Assembly: GCA_016927755.1 (NCBI GenBank)
Contig: JAFGLZ010000262.1
Span: 1-64,000 of the forward strand
Direction of reading: 5' to 3'
From: Phycisphaerae bacterium
GTDB lineage: Bacteria > Planctomycetota > Phycisphaerae > UBA1845 > JAFGLZ01
Length of the DNA: 64,000 nucleotides
The notes beneath the pieces are model-generated. The model saw only the letters and a program-made list of their open reading frames with translations. It was not told where the DNA came from and ran no database searches. This document shows positions 7,774-18,700 of this stretch, in pieces (the stretch's first letter is position 1; every line of letters begins with the position of its first letter). The position numbers were made by a program, and so were the translations under genes.

Positions 7774-9606
7774 ATGTGCCGGACGGTTCATGGACTATGG
7801 TTGCCGGCGGCCTTTGCCGTTTTCGTGGCGGCGCATGCGATTGCGGAGGATGCTCGGTGCGTCGTTCGGGGGGAGGACACGGGGGCGGCGCTGTTGAATC
7901 CTGGGATGGGGTGGGTCCTTCACTTTTACGACAACGTGCCGGCCAACTACGGGTCTCGGTTGGCTCCGTCGGACACGGTGGACGAGTTTCCGGGGCTGAC
8001 GGTGGTCTATCTTCGGATTCCGTGGTCGTACATCGAGCCCGAGGAGGGACGATTCAACTGGGCGGTGGTCGACGGGCCGGCGCAGCGATGGATCGCCAAG
8101 GGCAAGCAGGTGGCGTTTCGATTCTCGTGCAGCGAATCGTGGATGCGTTACGCGACGCCGGAGTGGGTCAAGCGTGCCGGGGCGAAGGGATACGACTTCC
8201 GGCCGGGGGAGGGGGTGGTGGAGGGCGGGCCGTTCTGGGAGCCGGCGTACGACGATCCGGTTTTTCTGGCCAAGCTCGAGATCTTTTTGAAGGCGGCGGC
8301 GGCGCGGTACGACGGTAATCCGGAGGTTGCGTTCTTCGACGTGGGGTCGCTGGGGGTTTGGGGCGAGGGTCACACGTGGTCGAGCACGAAGCTGCATATC
8401 TCGACCGAGACGACCATCAAGCACATCGATCTGCACTGCAGATACTTCAAGCACACGCTGCTGGCGGCGAACGACGACTTCTCGTTCGGCGGGAGCGACT
8501 CGAAGTTTCCGGCGATGGCGGCGATCCGGCACGCGGTAGAGCGCGGGCTGACGCTGCGTGACGACAGCATTCTGGTTCAGGGCGGTAAGAGCGCGTACTT
8601 CCACGCGAAGATGGCGGAGGACTTCTGGCCGAACGTGCCGGTGATCCTGGAGAGCGAGCACTACGGGGGATCGAAGGCTCGGGGGAACTGGAAGGACGAG
8701 CAGTATCTTCAGGCCGTTGAGGACTATCACGCGAGCTACGTCTCGATTCACTGGTGGCCGAGGGAGTTCCTAGAGGCGTGTCGGGGCATCATCGATCGGA
8801 TCAACCCGCGGCTGGGCTATCGTCTTCAGCTCGTGGAGGCGTCGTGGCCGGCGAAGGTCCGGGTGGAGGGGCGTTTCGGGCTGACGGCCAAGTGGCGTAA
8901 TGCGGGCGTAGCGCCTTGTTATCCGGGCGGGTTCCCGGCCTTGACGCTCAAGGACGACAAGGGGGGCATCGCCGGCGTGTTCGTGGACGAGGGGTTTGAC
9001 GTTCGCAAGCTGCCGGTGGGGGCGCCGGGCAAGGCGGAGGCGGTCGAGCAGAAGGCCGAGTTCATGCTGCCGTTCAATCTTGCGGCCGGGAGGTATGACG
9101 CGTATGTGTCGGTCGGGACGCGCACGGGGACGCCTCGGATCGCGCTGCCGCTGCCGGGCGACGACGGTCAGCGGCGGTACCGGGCAGGTACGTTGCGGGT
9201 GACGGGGGACTATGACGTTCGCGTGGGTGAGCTTCGGCGCGAGGGGGAGGCGTGGCTGCTGCCGCTGACGTGGACGGTTCATCGGCCGTTGCCGGGCGGG
9301 GTTCGGCCGTTCTGCCACTTCGACTCGGGCGGGGCGATTGTGTTTCAGGGGGAGCCGAAGGCGGGGTTGGCGTGCACGGCGTTGGAGAAGGCGGGGGTCG
9401 TGGAGTTGGGCTGCGTCTTCAAGATTCCTGAGAGCGCTCGGGGCAAGAAGTACTCGGTGCGGGTGGGGTTGTTTGTTCCGAGCCGGCTCGGGCGGGCAGA
9501 CGAGAGGATGATCCCCGGCGGGGGCGAGCCGGATCGACGGGTTTTGGTCGGGGATCTCGCTGTGGCGCAGGACGGGGGGGTCCGGTTTGGAGCGGCGGGG
9601 CGGTGA
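7774..9606 (+). CDS. Secreted DUF4832-type glycoside-hydrolase-like protein, 610 aa
   Basis: GGAGG lies 9 nt before the ATG. A signal peptide (LPAAFAVFVAAHAIAED) is followed by a TIM-barrel-like region: LLNPGMGWVLHFYD, then LTVVYLRIPWSYIEPEEGRF, which matches the opening strands of GH42/GH5-like barrels, and SLGVWGEGHTW near residue 195. The C-terminal third (from about residue 345) looks like the beta-sandwich DUF4832 domain (FGLTAKWRNAGVAPCYPGG...). It probably acts on polysaccharide outside the cytoplasm. The gene is 18 nt after the ceramidase-like gene, suggesting one transcript. The assignment rests on family-like motifs; no catalytic pair is confirmed. Confidence 0.7.
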   Translation: MCRTVHGLWLPAAFAVFVAAHAIAEDARCVVRGEDTGAALLNPGMGWVLHFYDNVPANYGSRLAPSDTVDEFPGLTVVYLRIPWSYIEPEEGRFNWAVVDGPAQRWIAKGKQVAFRFSCSESWMRYATPEWVKRAGAKGYDFRPGEGVVEGGPFWEPAYDDPVFLAKLEIFLKAAAARYDGNPEVAFFDVGSLGVWGEGHTWSSTKLHISTETTIKHIDLHCRYFKHTLLAANDDFSFGGSDSKFPAMAAIRHAVERGLTLRDDSILVQGGKSAYFHAKMAEDFWPNVPVILESEHYGGSKARGNWKDEQYLQAVEDYHASYVSIHWWPREFLEACRGIIDRINPRLGYRLQLVEASWPAKVRVEGRFGLTAKWRNAGVAPCYPGGFPALTLKDDKGGIAGVFVDEGFDVRKLPVGAPGKAEAVEQKAEFMLPFNLAAGRYDAYVSVGTRTGTPRIALPLPGDDGQRRYRAGTLRVTGDYDVRVGELRREGEAWLLPLTWTVHRPLPGGVRPFCHFDSGGAIVFQGEPKAGLACTALEKAGVVELGCVFKIPESARGKKYSVRVGLFVPSRLGRADERMIPGGGEPDRRVLVGDLAVAQDGGVRFGAAGR

Positions 9607-9720
9607 GCTATGACCGCGTAGTGGGTTGGGTTTGGAGTGGAGTTCCTGTGGGTTCCTCTATGTGAGTCCCAGAGCTTCAGCCGTCGCTACGCGACTGAGA
9701 CATCTGGAGGCGGCTCGGTT

Positions 9721-9740
9721 CCCGGGACTGAAGTCCCGGG
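9721..9740. repeat. Family D hairpin, perfect 8-bp stem with TGAA loop
   Basis: CCCGGGACTGAAGTCCCGGG folds as CCCGGGAC-TGAA-GTCCCGGG. It is followed by CTATTTTCAC and a second short hairpin GGTCCC-TAC-GGGACC (9754-9768) that runs into the tandem array. A diverged copy with the same trailing GGCTATT lies at 26116-26136. Confidence 0.85.
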
Positions 9741-9761
9741 CTATTTTCACACGGTCCCTAC

Positions 9762-9992
9762 GGGACCGAAGACGTTTGGACGCGTCTGATCCGCGGGACC
9801 GAAGACGTTTGGGCGCGTCTGATCCGCGGGACCGAAGACGTTTGGACGCGTCTGATCCGCGGGACCGAAGACGTTTGGACGCGTCTGATCCGCAGGACCG
9901 AAGACGTTTGGACGCGTCTGATCCGCGGGACCGAAGACGTTTGGACGCGTCTGATCCGCGGGACCGAAGACGTTTGGGCGCGTCTCATCTAC
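9762..9992. repeat. 33-bp tandem repeat, seven units
   Basis: Units begin at 9762, 9795, 9828, 9861, 9894, 9927 and 9960, each starting GGGACCGAAGACGTTTGG and ending GATCCGC. Units 2 and 7 have GGGCGCG in place of GGACGCG, unit 5 starts AGGACC, and the last unit ends CATCTAC. The length is a multiple of three, so all frames stay open (for example RDRRRLDASDP), but there is no ribosome site or recognisable protein. It is best read as a noncoding minisatellite. The first unit overlaps the GGTCCC-TAC-GGGACC hairpin. The remaining sequence of the 9607-10176 gap holds nothing else I recognise. Confidence 0.92.
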
Positions 9993-10176
9993 GGGAGCGG
10001 GGACGTGCGGTTGGGCGAGTTGAATCGCTCGTAGGACTTGAATCGTCCACTTCCGCAGTTCGTGTTGGCTGATCTGACGATGACCTTCTCGCTACTGTAG
10101 CCTGCAGGCGAGATCTTGGGGTTCACCCATCGCGAGATGCCAGAGGAGCGGAGAGGAGCAGGAATCGAGGTCGATA

Positions 10177-12555
10177 ATGGCAAGAGTGTTTTGGACGGTA
10201 CTGGCGGTGGTGATGGTGGCCGGGCCGGTGGCGACGGCAGAGGAGTTGGTCGTCGACGATCGGGCGGGCACGGCGAGCGAGTGGGGCTTTCGGCCGGCGG
10301 ACGAATCGACGTCGGCGACCACGCCGCCGTCATTCGTTTGGAAGCCTCAGAAGAGGGCGAGAAGCTACGCGCTCCAATGCGCTCGAGACCGAGGGTTCAC
10401 GGGGATTGAGTACGAGGCCTCGGGGATCGATTTGAACTGTCATTGCCCGCCGAAGGCGTTGGCGGAGGGCCAGTGGTATTGGCGATTCCGCTTCGAGCGT
10501 GAGGACGGGAAGCGATCGCAGTGGAGCCAGATCCGGCATTTCGCCATTCCCAAGGACGCGGTGGAGTTGCCGATGCCGGCGCGCGAGGAGCTGATCGCGC
10601 GGATTCCGAAGGCGCACCCTCGTCTGTTCGTTCGCCCGGAGGAGATGGCGACGCTGCGCGAGCGGGCCAAGGCGGATCTGAGGCCTCATTACGAGGCGAT
10701 GGTCAAGCAGTGCGAGCGATTGCTGAAGAAGCCGCCGTCGACGGAAGAACCTCCGAAGTATCCCAAGGGCACGGTCCGCAAGGGTGAGGAGTGGCGGAAG
10801 ATCTGGTGGGGCAATCGAGAGCGGACGCGTGCGGTGCTGGAGAGCGCATCCATTCTCGGGTTCACGCGGCTGCTGGGGGGCAAGGAGGAATACGGTCAAC
10901 TCGCCAAGCGGCTTCTGCTGGCGGCGGCTGCGTGGGATCCGCTGGGGGCGACCGATTATCGCTACAACGACGAGGCGGGGATGCCCTACGCGTACTACTT
11001 CTCGCGGGCGTACACGTTCGTGAACGACCTGCTGAGCGAGGCGGAGAAGGCCAAGTGTCGCGAGGTCATGCGGATTCGCGGGAAGCGGATGTACGATCAT
11101 CTCTGCCCGTCGCACCTGTGGCGGCCTTACGCGAGCCATAGCAATCGGGCGTGGCACTTCCTCGGGGAGGTGGGGATCGCGTTTCTGGGCGAGATCCCGG
11201 AGGCGGAGGCGTGGACGTGGTTCGCGGTGAACGTCTTCTTCAACGTTTATCCGGTGTGGTGCGACGACGACGGGGGTTGGCACGAGGGCGTGAGCTACTG
11301 GCGCAGCTACGTCTTCCGGTTCACGTGGTGGGCGGACGTGATGCGGGCGGCGATGGGGATCGACGCGTACAAGAAGCCGTACTTCTCAAAGGTGGGCTAC
11401 TACCCGATGTACCTGCAGCCGCCGGGGACGGTGGGCGGGGGATTCGGAGACCTGTGCGGCACGAAGCGGGCCGAGCAGAACCGGCAGCTCATGACGGTCC
11501 TGGCGGCGCAGTCGGGCAACGGTTACTGGCAGTGGTACGTGGACGCGATCGGCGGGCGCGACAGCGCCGGCGGCTACGTGGGGTTCGTCCGCGGCGTCCT
11601 GCCGAAGGTGGCGCCGAAGCCGCCGACCGACTTGCCGACGAGCCGCTGCTTCCACGGGATCGGGCAGGCGATGCTCAACACGACGCTATTCGGGGCGAAG
11701 GACAACGTCGAGGTGATCTTCAAGTCGAGCCCGTTCGGGTCGATCAGCCACGGATACGAATCGAGCAACGCGTTCCTGTTATATGCATACGGCGAGCGGC
11801 TGCTGGTCAGGACGGGGCAGCGCGACGTGCACGGCAGCAAGCACCACATGCAGTGGATGCACGACACGAAGAGCGTGAACTGCATCACGATCAACGATCG
11901 GAGCCAGACGAAGCACTCGTCGGGCTCGGCGGGGCGGATCACGCAGTTCCATACGTCGGATACGTTCGACCACGTATGCGGCGAGGCGGGGGGCGCGTAC
12001 GGCGATCTGGCCGAGCGATTCACGCGACATATCCTGTTCGTGAAGCCCGAGCTCATCGTCATCTACGACCGGCTCGGCACGCCCGCGCCGGCGACGTTCC
12101 AGTGGCGACTTCACGCGATGAAGGAGATGGCGGTTCGCGGTCAGGGGGACATCCAGGTCCGCAGCGGCGGGGCGGCCTGTCGCGTTTCGTTCATGGCGCC
12201 GGAGGGTCTGCGCGTCTCGCAGACGGACAAGTTCGAGCCTCCGCCCCGCGAGCGGATCAAGCTGACGCAGTACCACGTGACGGCGGGGACGTTGGAGCCG
12301 GCGAAACGGTGCGAGTTCGTCACGCTGATCCGTCCGCACCGGGTCGGTCAGGCGCCGCCGACGGGCGCGACGATCGAGAAGACGTCGTTTGGGTATCGAT
12401 TGGCTTGCGAGCTCAGCGACGGGCGGGTCGTCATCGGCCTTCGATCGACCGACGGCGTGGAGATGGCGTTCGACGGGCTCCGGGCCGGGGGCGACGTGGC
12501 GGCGATTCGCGTCGACGCGGGGGGAGGCACGCGTGGCACGTTCGCTGGACAGTAG
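10177..12555 (+). CDS. Secreted heparinase II/III-like polysaccharide lyase, 792 aa
   Basis: GAGG precedes the ATG by 6 nt. Signal peptide (VFWTVLAVVMVAGPVATAEE), then a fibronectin-like segment (TTPPSFVWKPQKRARSYALQ, the usual start of DUF4962). An alpha/alpha-toroid region follows (HPRLFVRPEEMATLRERA; ASHSNRAWHFLGEVGIAFLG; WCDDDGGWHEGVSYWRSYV). The C-terminal beta-sandwich has SSNAFLLYAYGERLLVRTGQ and LIVIYDRLGTPAPATFQWRL, typical of heparinase II/III-like lyases. The N, Y and H residues around SHSNRAWH and WHEGVSYW are likely catalytic by family analogy. The substrate would be a uronic-acid polysaccharide, but the exact one cannot be read. It stops 14 nt before the convergent kinase gene. 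Confidence 0.82.
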   Translation: MARVFWTVLAVVMVAGPVATAEELVVDDRAGTASEWGFRPADESTSATTPPSFVWKPQKRARSYALQCARDRGFTGIEYEASGIDLNCHCPPKALAEGQWYWRFRFEREDGKRSQWSQIRHFAIPKDAVELPMPAREELIARIPKAHPRLFVRPEEMATLRERAKADLRPHYEAMVKQCERLLKKPPSTEEPPKYPKGTVRKGEEWRKIWWGNRERTRAVLESASILGFTRLLGGKEEYGQLAKRLLLAAAAWDPLGATDYRYNDEAGMPYAYYFSRAYTFVNDLLSEAEKAKCREVMRIRGKRMYDHLCPSHLWRPYASHSNRAWHFLGEVGIAFLGEIPEAEAWTWFAVNVFFNVYPVWCDDDGGWHEGVSYWRSYVFRFTWWADVMRAAMGIDAYKKPYFSKVGYYPMYLQPPGTVGGGFGDLCGTKRAEQNRQLMTVLAAQSGNGYWQWYVDAIGGRDSAGGYVGFVRGVLPKVAPKPPTDLPTSRCFHGIGQAMLNTTLFGAKDNVEVIFKSSPFGSISHGYESSNAFLLYAYGERLLVRTGQRDVHGSKHHMQWMHDTKSVNCITINDRSQTKHSSGSAGRITQFHTSDTFDHVCGEAGGAYGDLAERFTRHILFVKPELIVIYDRLGTPAPATFQWRLHAMKEMAVRGQGDIQVRSGGAACRVSFMAPEGLRVSQTDKFEPPPRERIKLTQYHVTAGTLEPAKRCEFVTLIRPHRVGQAPPTGATIEKTSFGYRLACELSDGRVVIGLRSTDGVEMAFDGLRAGGDVAAIRVDAGGGTRGTFAGQ

Positions 12556-12569
12556 GGCGGACGGCGGGA

Positions 12570-15500
12570 TCAGGATCGGCCCGCGGAGTCGGGCGAGTCG
12601 ACCACTTGCCCGCACAGGGTCAGGAGGGCATCCAGGGAGGCCCGGAGCGACGTCATTTCTTGGGACGCGTCGAGCAGGTCCTGGACGCCGGCGGCCAGCT
12701 TGCTGACGCGGGGGAAGCCGTACCCTCCGGCGGCGCCTTTGAGCTGATGAACCAGGGTCCGAAGCGTGTCGACGTCGGCTTGCTCGAAGGCGTGGCGCAT
12801 TTGGTCGACCTGTTGCGGCAACCGGCCCACGAACATGCGGACGAGCTCCTTCATCCCAGGATCGTCATCCAGGTCCGACGAAATCGCGGTGGAGTGGGAA
12901 TCCGTCGCGGCCCCGCCCGCGGTGATCTCGGGCAGATCGTCGTGGCGGAGATATCGGGCGACGAGGGCAATCAGCTTGGTCTTGTCGACGGGCTTGGCGA
13001 GGAAGTCGTCGCATCCACAGGCGAGGCATCTGCCTCTATCGACGGTCATGGCGTGGGCGGTCAGGGCGACGACCGGTCCGGTGTAGCCTCGCTTTCTGAG
13101 TTCGGAGGTGGCGGCGTAGCCGTCCAAGACCGGCATCTCCATATCCATGAGGATGAGGTCATACGATCGGCCTGGAGCGTTCGGGGAGATGGCCCTTTCC
13201 ACGGCGGCGCGACCATCGCCGACGACGTCGAGCTCGGCGCCGGCTTTTGTCAGCAGCAGGGAGACGAGGCGCTGGTTGTCGAGGCCGTCCTCGGCCAGGA
13301 GTATCCGACCGACGAGGCGCGTCGACGGCGGCAGGACGGGCTCGTGGCGATCCCCCTCCGAGGTCTCGCTCTCGATGGTCGCATCGATCATGTGAGCTTG
13401 CGTCAGGGGTCCGGTGTCGACGGTGGCCGTGAAGACGCTCCCCGCTCCGAACGTGCTCTCGGCGGTCACGTCGCCGCCCAGCATCCTGGCGAGGCGTTTC
13501 GTGATCGCCAATCCGAGACCGGTACCGCCGAAGCGTCGCGTGGTCGAGGCGTCGGCCTGCGTGAAGGGGGAGAAGAGTCTGGACTGGTGTTCGGCGGTGA
13601 GTCCGACGCCCGTATCGATCACGTCGAACCGGAGGAGGCCCGAATCGTCGCCGGGTATTCTCTGGAGGCTCGTCCGGAGTCGCACGCTTCCGGAGTCGGT
13701 GAACTTGACGGCATTGCTGAGGAGGTTGAGGAGGATCTGTCGGATTCGCGTCGGATCGCTGTGGATTTGCTCGGGGATAGGTCCATCGAAGTCGACGTGG
13801 AATTCCAGGTCTTTCTCGACGGCCCTGGCCCGGGTCGACGAGATGACGTCGGCGATGATTCGAACGGGCGAGCACTTGATCCGTTCGACGTCCATCTTTC
13901 CCGCCTCGATCTTGGACAGGTCCAGGATATCGTTGATGATGGCCAGGAGATGCGCGCTATTCCTGCGGATTGTCTGGATGGCCTCGGTTTGCTCCTGGGG
14001 CGACTGCTCGGGATCCAGCAGGAGTTCGGTGTAGCCCATGATCGCGGTCATGGGCGTCCGTATCTCATGGCTCATGTTGGCCAGGAATTCGCTTTTGGCC
14101 TGATTGGCCGCCTGGGCCCGGCGTTCCGCTCCCGCGAGGGCACGGTTGACGTCCTGGAGCGCTTGCTGTTGGGAGAGGAGCTGCAGGCTCCGGGTCTCGA
14201 GTTCTTGTTTGTGCACTTCCAGGGCGACGTTCTTGGTTTTGAGCAGTTCCGTATGCTCGCGGACTTCCTGCTCGGCTCGCTTCTTGTCGCTGATATCGGT
14301 GACGAACCCTTCGAGACAGAGGAGGTCGCCGTCGGCGGAGAAGACCCCCTGGCCCTGTTCCCAGACCCATTTTTCTTGTCCGGCCGCGGTATGAATCCGG
14401 TAGCTGTGCTCGAACGGCCGCTTCCCGGCCAGCGCCGCCTGGACGGCGTCCCAGACGCCCATTTGATCGTCGGGGTGGATGAGCGTGGCGTAGCTGATCC
14501 TTCGATTGCCGACGAGATCGATCGGGGAGTATCCGGTCAGAGCCGTGCACCCCTGGCTGACGAACGCCATGGTCCAGTCGGCATCGTTCCGGCACCGATA
14601 GGCCATACCTGGGAGGTTACTCATCAGGGTAGACAGGACCCGCTGGCTTTCGCGGAGGGCCGCCTCGCGGCGCGCGAGCCCTTCCATCATGCGATTGAAC
14701 TCGCGTGCCAGCATGCCCAGTTCGTCGGAGCGGTCGACGGCCAGTCTCGCGCTTAAGTCCTGGCCTCGTCCGATGGCGGCGACGCGCGCTGTGAGCCGGG
14801 CAATGGGGCGAGTCACGGCCAGGTGGATCAAGACGAACATGACGAGCAGGACGATCACGGCGGCGGCGGCCATCGAGAGATGGACGACGCGCATGGCGTT
14901 CCTGCCACGTTTGGTGACGTCTCTGGGGATTTCGGCCCGCAGGAGGCATGCCGGCTTTCCGAAGATGTCGGTCAGGCGGGCGTAGCCTCGCAGTTGATTC
15001 TCGTCGATGGGTCTGATGATGGACGAGGCTTGCAGCGACATTTGATCGAAGACGAGTCGTTCGGCGTCCGGGATGGGAGTGCCGCCGACGGGCCAGAGCT
15101 GAAATGACACGCGAGTCTGCTTGACCAGCCTCTCGATGATGCCTGGCCCGAGGAACCGCCCCATGAGCAGTGTTCCCCGGATCGGGCCCTTCTTGGCGGT
15201 CGTCAGTATCGGGCGGGAGGCGATCATCAAGGGTCCCCGAGACGTCATGAGGATTCCGCCAAAGCGGCTGGTCAGGTCGTCGAGCTTCAGAGCCGGATGG
15301 GTGACGGGCCAGCGATCGGTCGGAAGCTCCGCGAGCCGGATCGGCGAGGGCGCGTCGGGGACGTGCACCTGGCCCCAGACGACGTTGCCCTTCGTGTCGA
15401 AGTAGTAGATCGCGTTGAGCTTCGATGTGATGAACGCCTCGTGCATGAGGCTGGTCTGGATGAACTGCTCGTTTCGATCCGCGACGAAGTGGTACGAGTC

Positions 15501-15713
15501 GTCCCAGTGCGCCCAGTCGCAGCACATGGTGTCCACGTCGGTCACTTGCTCGAGAACGGCCTCGACGCATCGATCGAGATCCTTGCGTGCCTCGGCGCGC
15601 TCGAGGTCGACGAAGCTCGGGAAGACGATCCACTGATGGACGACATGGTCCAAGCCCGCGTATAGGGCCACGACGACCGCGATGAGGCCCAGGATTTTGC
15701 CTCTCAACGTCAT
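12570..15713 (-). CDS. Hybrid histidine kinase with CHASE4-like sensor, REC and HPt domains
   Basis: The start at 15713 is fixed by an ATGA overlap with the stop of the upstream kinase gene. Order (1047 aa): TM helix (KILGLIAVVVALYAG); CHASE4-like periplasmic sensor with CCDWAHWDDSYHF near residue 60; second TM near 285; HAMP (TRPIARLTARVAAIGRG); PAS/PAC (to DISDKKRAEQ); coiled coil; HisKA with phospho-His in NMSHEIRTPMTAI near 546; HATPase (LLSNAVKF, DTGVGL, GGTGLGLAI); REC with phospho-Asp in LILMDMEMP near 855; HPt with His in HQLKGAAGGYGF near 987. All phosphotransfer residues are present. It is the last gene of a three-gene sensory operon. No DNA-binding or enzymatic output regulator is adjacent. 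Confidence 0.93.
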   Translation of the reverse strand: MTLRGKILGLIAVVVALYAGLDHVVHQWIVFPSFVDLERAEARKDLDRCVEAVLEQVTDVDTMCCDWAHWDDSYHFVADRNEQFIQTSLMHEAFITSKLNAIYYFDTKGNVVWGQVHVPDAPSPIRLAELPTDRWPVTHPALKLDDLTSRFGGILMTSRGPLMIASRPILTTAKKGPIRGTLLMGRFLGPGIIERLVKQTRVSFQLWPVGGTPIPDAERLVFDQMSLQASSIIRPIDENQLRGYARLTDIFGKPACLLRAEIPRDVTKRGRNAMRVVHLSMAAAAVIVLLVMFVLIHLAVTRPIARLTARVAAIGRGQDLSARLAVDRSDELGMLAREFNRMMEGLARREAALRESQRVLSTLMSNLPGMAYRCRNDADWTMAFVSQGCTALTGYSPIDLVGNRRISYATLIHPDDQMGVWDAVQAALAGKRPFEHSYRIHTAAGQEKWVWEQGQGVFSADGDLLCLEGFVTDISDKKRAEQEVREHTELLKTKNVALEVHKQELETRSLQLLSQQQALQDVNRALAGAERRAQAANQAKSEFLANMSHEIRTPMTAIMGYTELLLDPEQSPQEQTEAIQTIRRNSAHLLAIINDILDLSKIEAGKMDVERIKCSPVRIIADVISSTRARAVEKDLEFHVDFDGPIPEQIHSDPTRIRQILLNLLSNAVKFTDSGSVRLRTSLQRIPGDDSGLLRFDVIDTGVGLTAEHQSRLFSPFTQADASTTRRFGGTGLGLAITKRLARMLGGDVTAESTFGAGSVFTATVDTGPLTQAHMIDATIESETSEGDRHEPVLPPSTRLVGRILLAEDGLDNQRLVSLLLTKAGAELDVVGDGRAAVERAISPNAPGRSYDLILMDMEMPVLDGYAATSELRKRGYTGPVVALTAHAMTVDRGRCLACGCDDFLAKPVDKTKLIALVARYLRHDDLPEITAGGAATDSHSTAISSDLDDDPGMKELVRMFVGRLPQQVDQMRHAFEQADVDTLRTLVHQLKGAAGGYGFPRVSKLAAGVQDLLDASQEMTSLRASLDALLTLCGQVVDSPDSAGRS

Positions 15714-18700
15714 ACTAGCGTGCCCTTGTTCTCTCTCGCGTCGGGCGCCGGCGGTTGGTCGGTCGATCGGCGCTCCAGTTCGCTCTCGGTCGACGGCATC
15801 GCGCGCCGGCACAGGTCAATAAGATTCTCGATGGACTGACGTGCCGCTTCCAGGTCGTTCCGCGTCCCGAGTCGCGCTTCGGCGGCAGCGGCCACTTCGG
15901 TGATTCCGGGGAACCCATACCCGCCCGCGGCCCCCTTGAGTTGGTGGATGAGATGCCGGACTCTCTCAATCCGCGAGTCACGAAGGGATTCCTGGATGGC
16001 TTGGACGCGGTCCGGGAGCGTTCTCAGGAAGGCCACCACGAGTTCTCGCATGTCGGCGTCGTCGTCGCAGCCCCCGAGGATATCGGAGACGAGGCGCGCG
16101 GGCCGAGGCGCGTTCGGCGGCGCCGGACTGATTGGAGCCTGGCTCGGGGTCTCGGGCAGGCGGGCTTCGTCGGACGTTCTTCTTCTCGTGTAGGTGGAGG
16201 CGAGCTCGATGAGGTCCGCGCGATCGATGGGCTTGGTCACGAAGTCGTCGCACCCGATCTCGAGGCAGCGTTTTCTATCTCCAGGCATGGCGTGGGCGGT
16301 CAGTGCGACGATCGGTCCGTGGTACCCTTCTGAACGAAGCATGCTCGTGGCGGTATATCCGTCCATCTCGGGCATCTGCATATCCATCAGGATCAGATCG
16401 AAGGGGGCACCCGCACTCAGGGCGGCGCGGGCCTTGTCGACGGCAATCGCTCCGTTCTCGGCGACGACGACCTCCGCCCCGGCCCTAGTGAGCATGAAGG
16501 CGATCAACCTCTGGTTGTCCAGACCGTCCTCGGCGAGGAGGATTCTGCCGTCGAGTCCGGCGTTATGGGAGGGAGTCGGACTGGGCGATTCAGAGGCTTC
16601 GGACTGGACGGCCTCGCGTGGGTCCATGAGCCGCGTATCGTTCAGGGGGCCGGCCTCGAGAGTCAGGACGAACCGGCTGCCCACTTCCCGCGTGCTGTCG
16701 ACTTCGATCCGGCCGCCGAGGTGTTCGGCCAAGTGCCTTGATATCGCCAGGCCGAGCCCCGTGCCGCCGAAGCGGCGCGTCGTCGAGCTGTCGGCCTGCG
16801 TGAAGGGCGTGAACAAGCGCTGGAGCTGTTGCGGGCTCATTCCGACACCGGTGTCGATCACCTCGAATCTCAGGCGGGATGGCTTTTGGCCGTCAGGAGG
16901 CTCGAATCCGACCTTGAGACGCACACGGCCGCGCTCGGTGAATTTGACGGCGTTTCCCACGAGGTTGATGAGGATCTGGCGCAGCCGGGTGGGATCGGTG
17001 ACGATGGTCTCCGGGACGGGTCCGTCGTAGGTCACGTCGAACTCCAGACCCTTGTCGACCGCCCGCCCGCGTACCAACGAATCGACCTCGGATACGAGCG
17101 GAACGAGCGAACACTCGATTCGCTCGACGGTCATCCTGCCTGCCTCGATCTTGGACAGATCCAGGATATCGTTGATGATGGCCAGCAGGTGCTGACCGTT
17201 CCTGCGGATGGTCTCGATACAGCCAAGCTGGTCTTCGGCGGACTGCTTGGGATCGAACATCAGCTCGGTGAACCCGAGAATGGCGGTCATCGGCGTGCGG
17301 ATCTCGTGACTCATGTTGGCCAGGAACTCGCTTTTCGAGATATTGGCCGCTTCAGCGGCGACGGCCATTTCGCTGGCATGCGTGACGGCCTCCTCGAGCC
17401 GTTGGTTCGTGCGTTCGAGCTCCCGATTGGCCTCGACGGCTTGCGTCCGCGCCCGCTCCAGGTCGTCGAGCATGTTGAGCGTCGCGGCGCGAGCCGCCTC
17501 GAGCTCCTCGGCCCGTTGGGTCAGCTCTCGGCTGGCCTGCTCGGCCTTGCGGCGGGCCTGGACGAGCTCAGTCACGTCCAGGACGTTCAGCAGGGCTCCT
17601 TCATACTGTCCGTCGCGGCAGATGGGTTGGACGCGAAGGATGACCTCGGCCGCACCGATCCGCCGCTGCATGATCAGGGGTTTGGCGTCCGGCTCCTCCC
17701 GGAATCTTCTCAGGACTCCCTGCAGCTTCCGCAGGATGGGCCCCTGATGAAGGTCGAACACGGTGCGATGGAGGACTTGAGCGCGAGACACGCCGACCAG
17801 ACGGCAGAAGTACTCGTTGACCTCGACGATGCGCCCGTCGGCGTCGGCGAAGACGACTCCCTCTTCCATTCCGGAGATCATAGCGGAGAGCTTGGCGTTC
17901 TCTCGACGGACGGCGATCTCCATTTGCTTGCGTTCGGAGATGTCGGTAGCGATCCCACAGACGGCACAGGGCGCGCCGTGGGCATCGTAGAGGGGAAACT
18001 TGACGGACAGGTACGTGTGTATGCCGTCGGCCTGTGGAAGGAATTCCTCCAACTCCAGGGCGCGTCCGGCCTGCAACACGCGCTGGTCATTGGCGTGTAT
18101 GACGTCGGCGACCTCGCGTGGGAAGACGTCGTGCGCGGTCCGCCCGACGATCTGCCGGTTGGTGAATCCGCAGAGTTCCTCGTAGCGTCGATTCGCCAGC
18201 ACATAGCGACCGTCGACATCCTTGAGGCTGACCGCGGCCGGCGAGTTATCTAGGATGGCCTGGAGTCGCGTCTCGCTTTCTTGGAGCGCTTTCTCCGCCT
18301 GCTTGCGTTCGGTGATGTCGAGGACGACTCCGACGAGCCCGGCGATCCGTCCGTCCGGTTGAGAGAAAGTGGCCTTGTGGATGATGACGGCGCGCTCCTG
18401 GCCGTTCTTGTGGCTTAGCGTCCCTTCGTAGACGTGGATTCCGCGTTGCAGGAACAATGCCTCGTCGGCCTCCTTGTACCGGTCCGCAAGGTCTTGGGAG
18501 AAGACCTCGAAGGCCGACTTTCCGACCAGTTCTTCCCGTGACCAGCCGGAAAAGGCCTCAAAGGCCTTGTTGAGGCCCAGGTAGACGCCGGCCGTGTCCT
18601 TGAAGAACAGGGGCGCGGGGATCGTATCCATCAGGTCCTGGAGGAATCCGAGCTCTTGCCCATGCGCGTGCTCCGATCGGCGATTCCGGACCTCGAGGGC

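Noticed and set aside
9762..9992. A CRISPR array
   Set aside because: The 33-bp units are directly adjacent with no spacers, and there are no cas genes.
9626..10072. An open frame over the 33-bp array (RDRRRLDASDP repeats)
   Set aside because: The repeat length is a multiple of three, so every frame stays open. There is no signal for translation.
11151..14756. A 1201-codon open plus-strand frame running from the heparinase-like gene into the kinase gene
   Set aside because: It spans two well-supported genes on opposite strands, is rich in Arg/Gly/Ala with no domain, and is explained by high GC keeping the other frames open.
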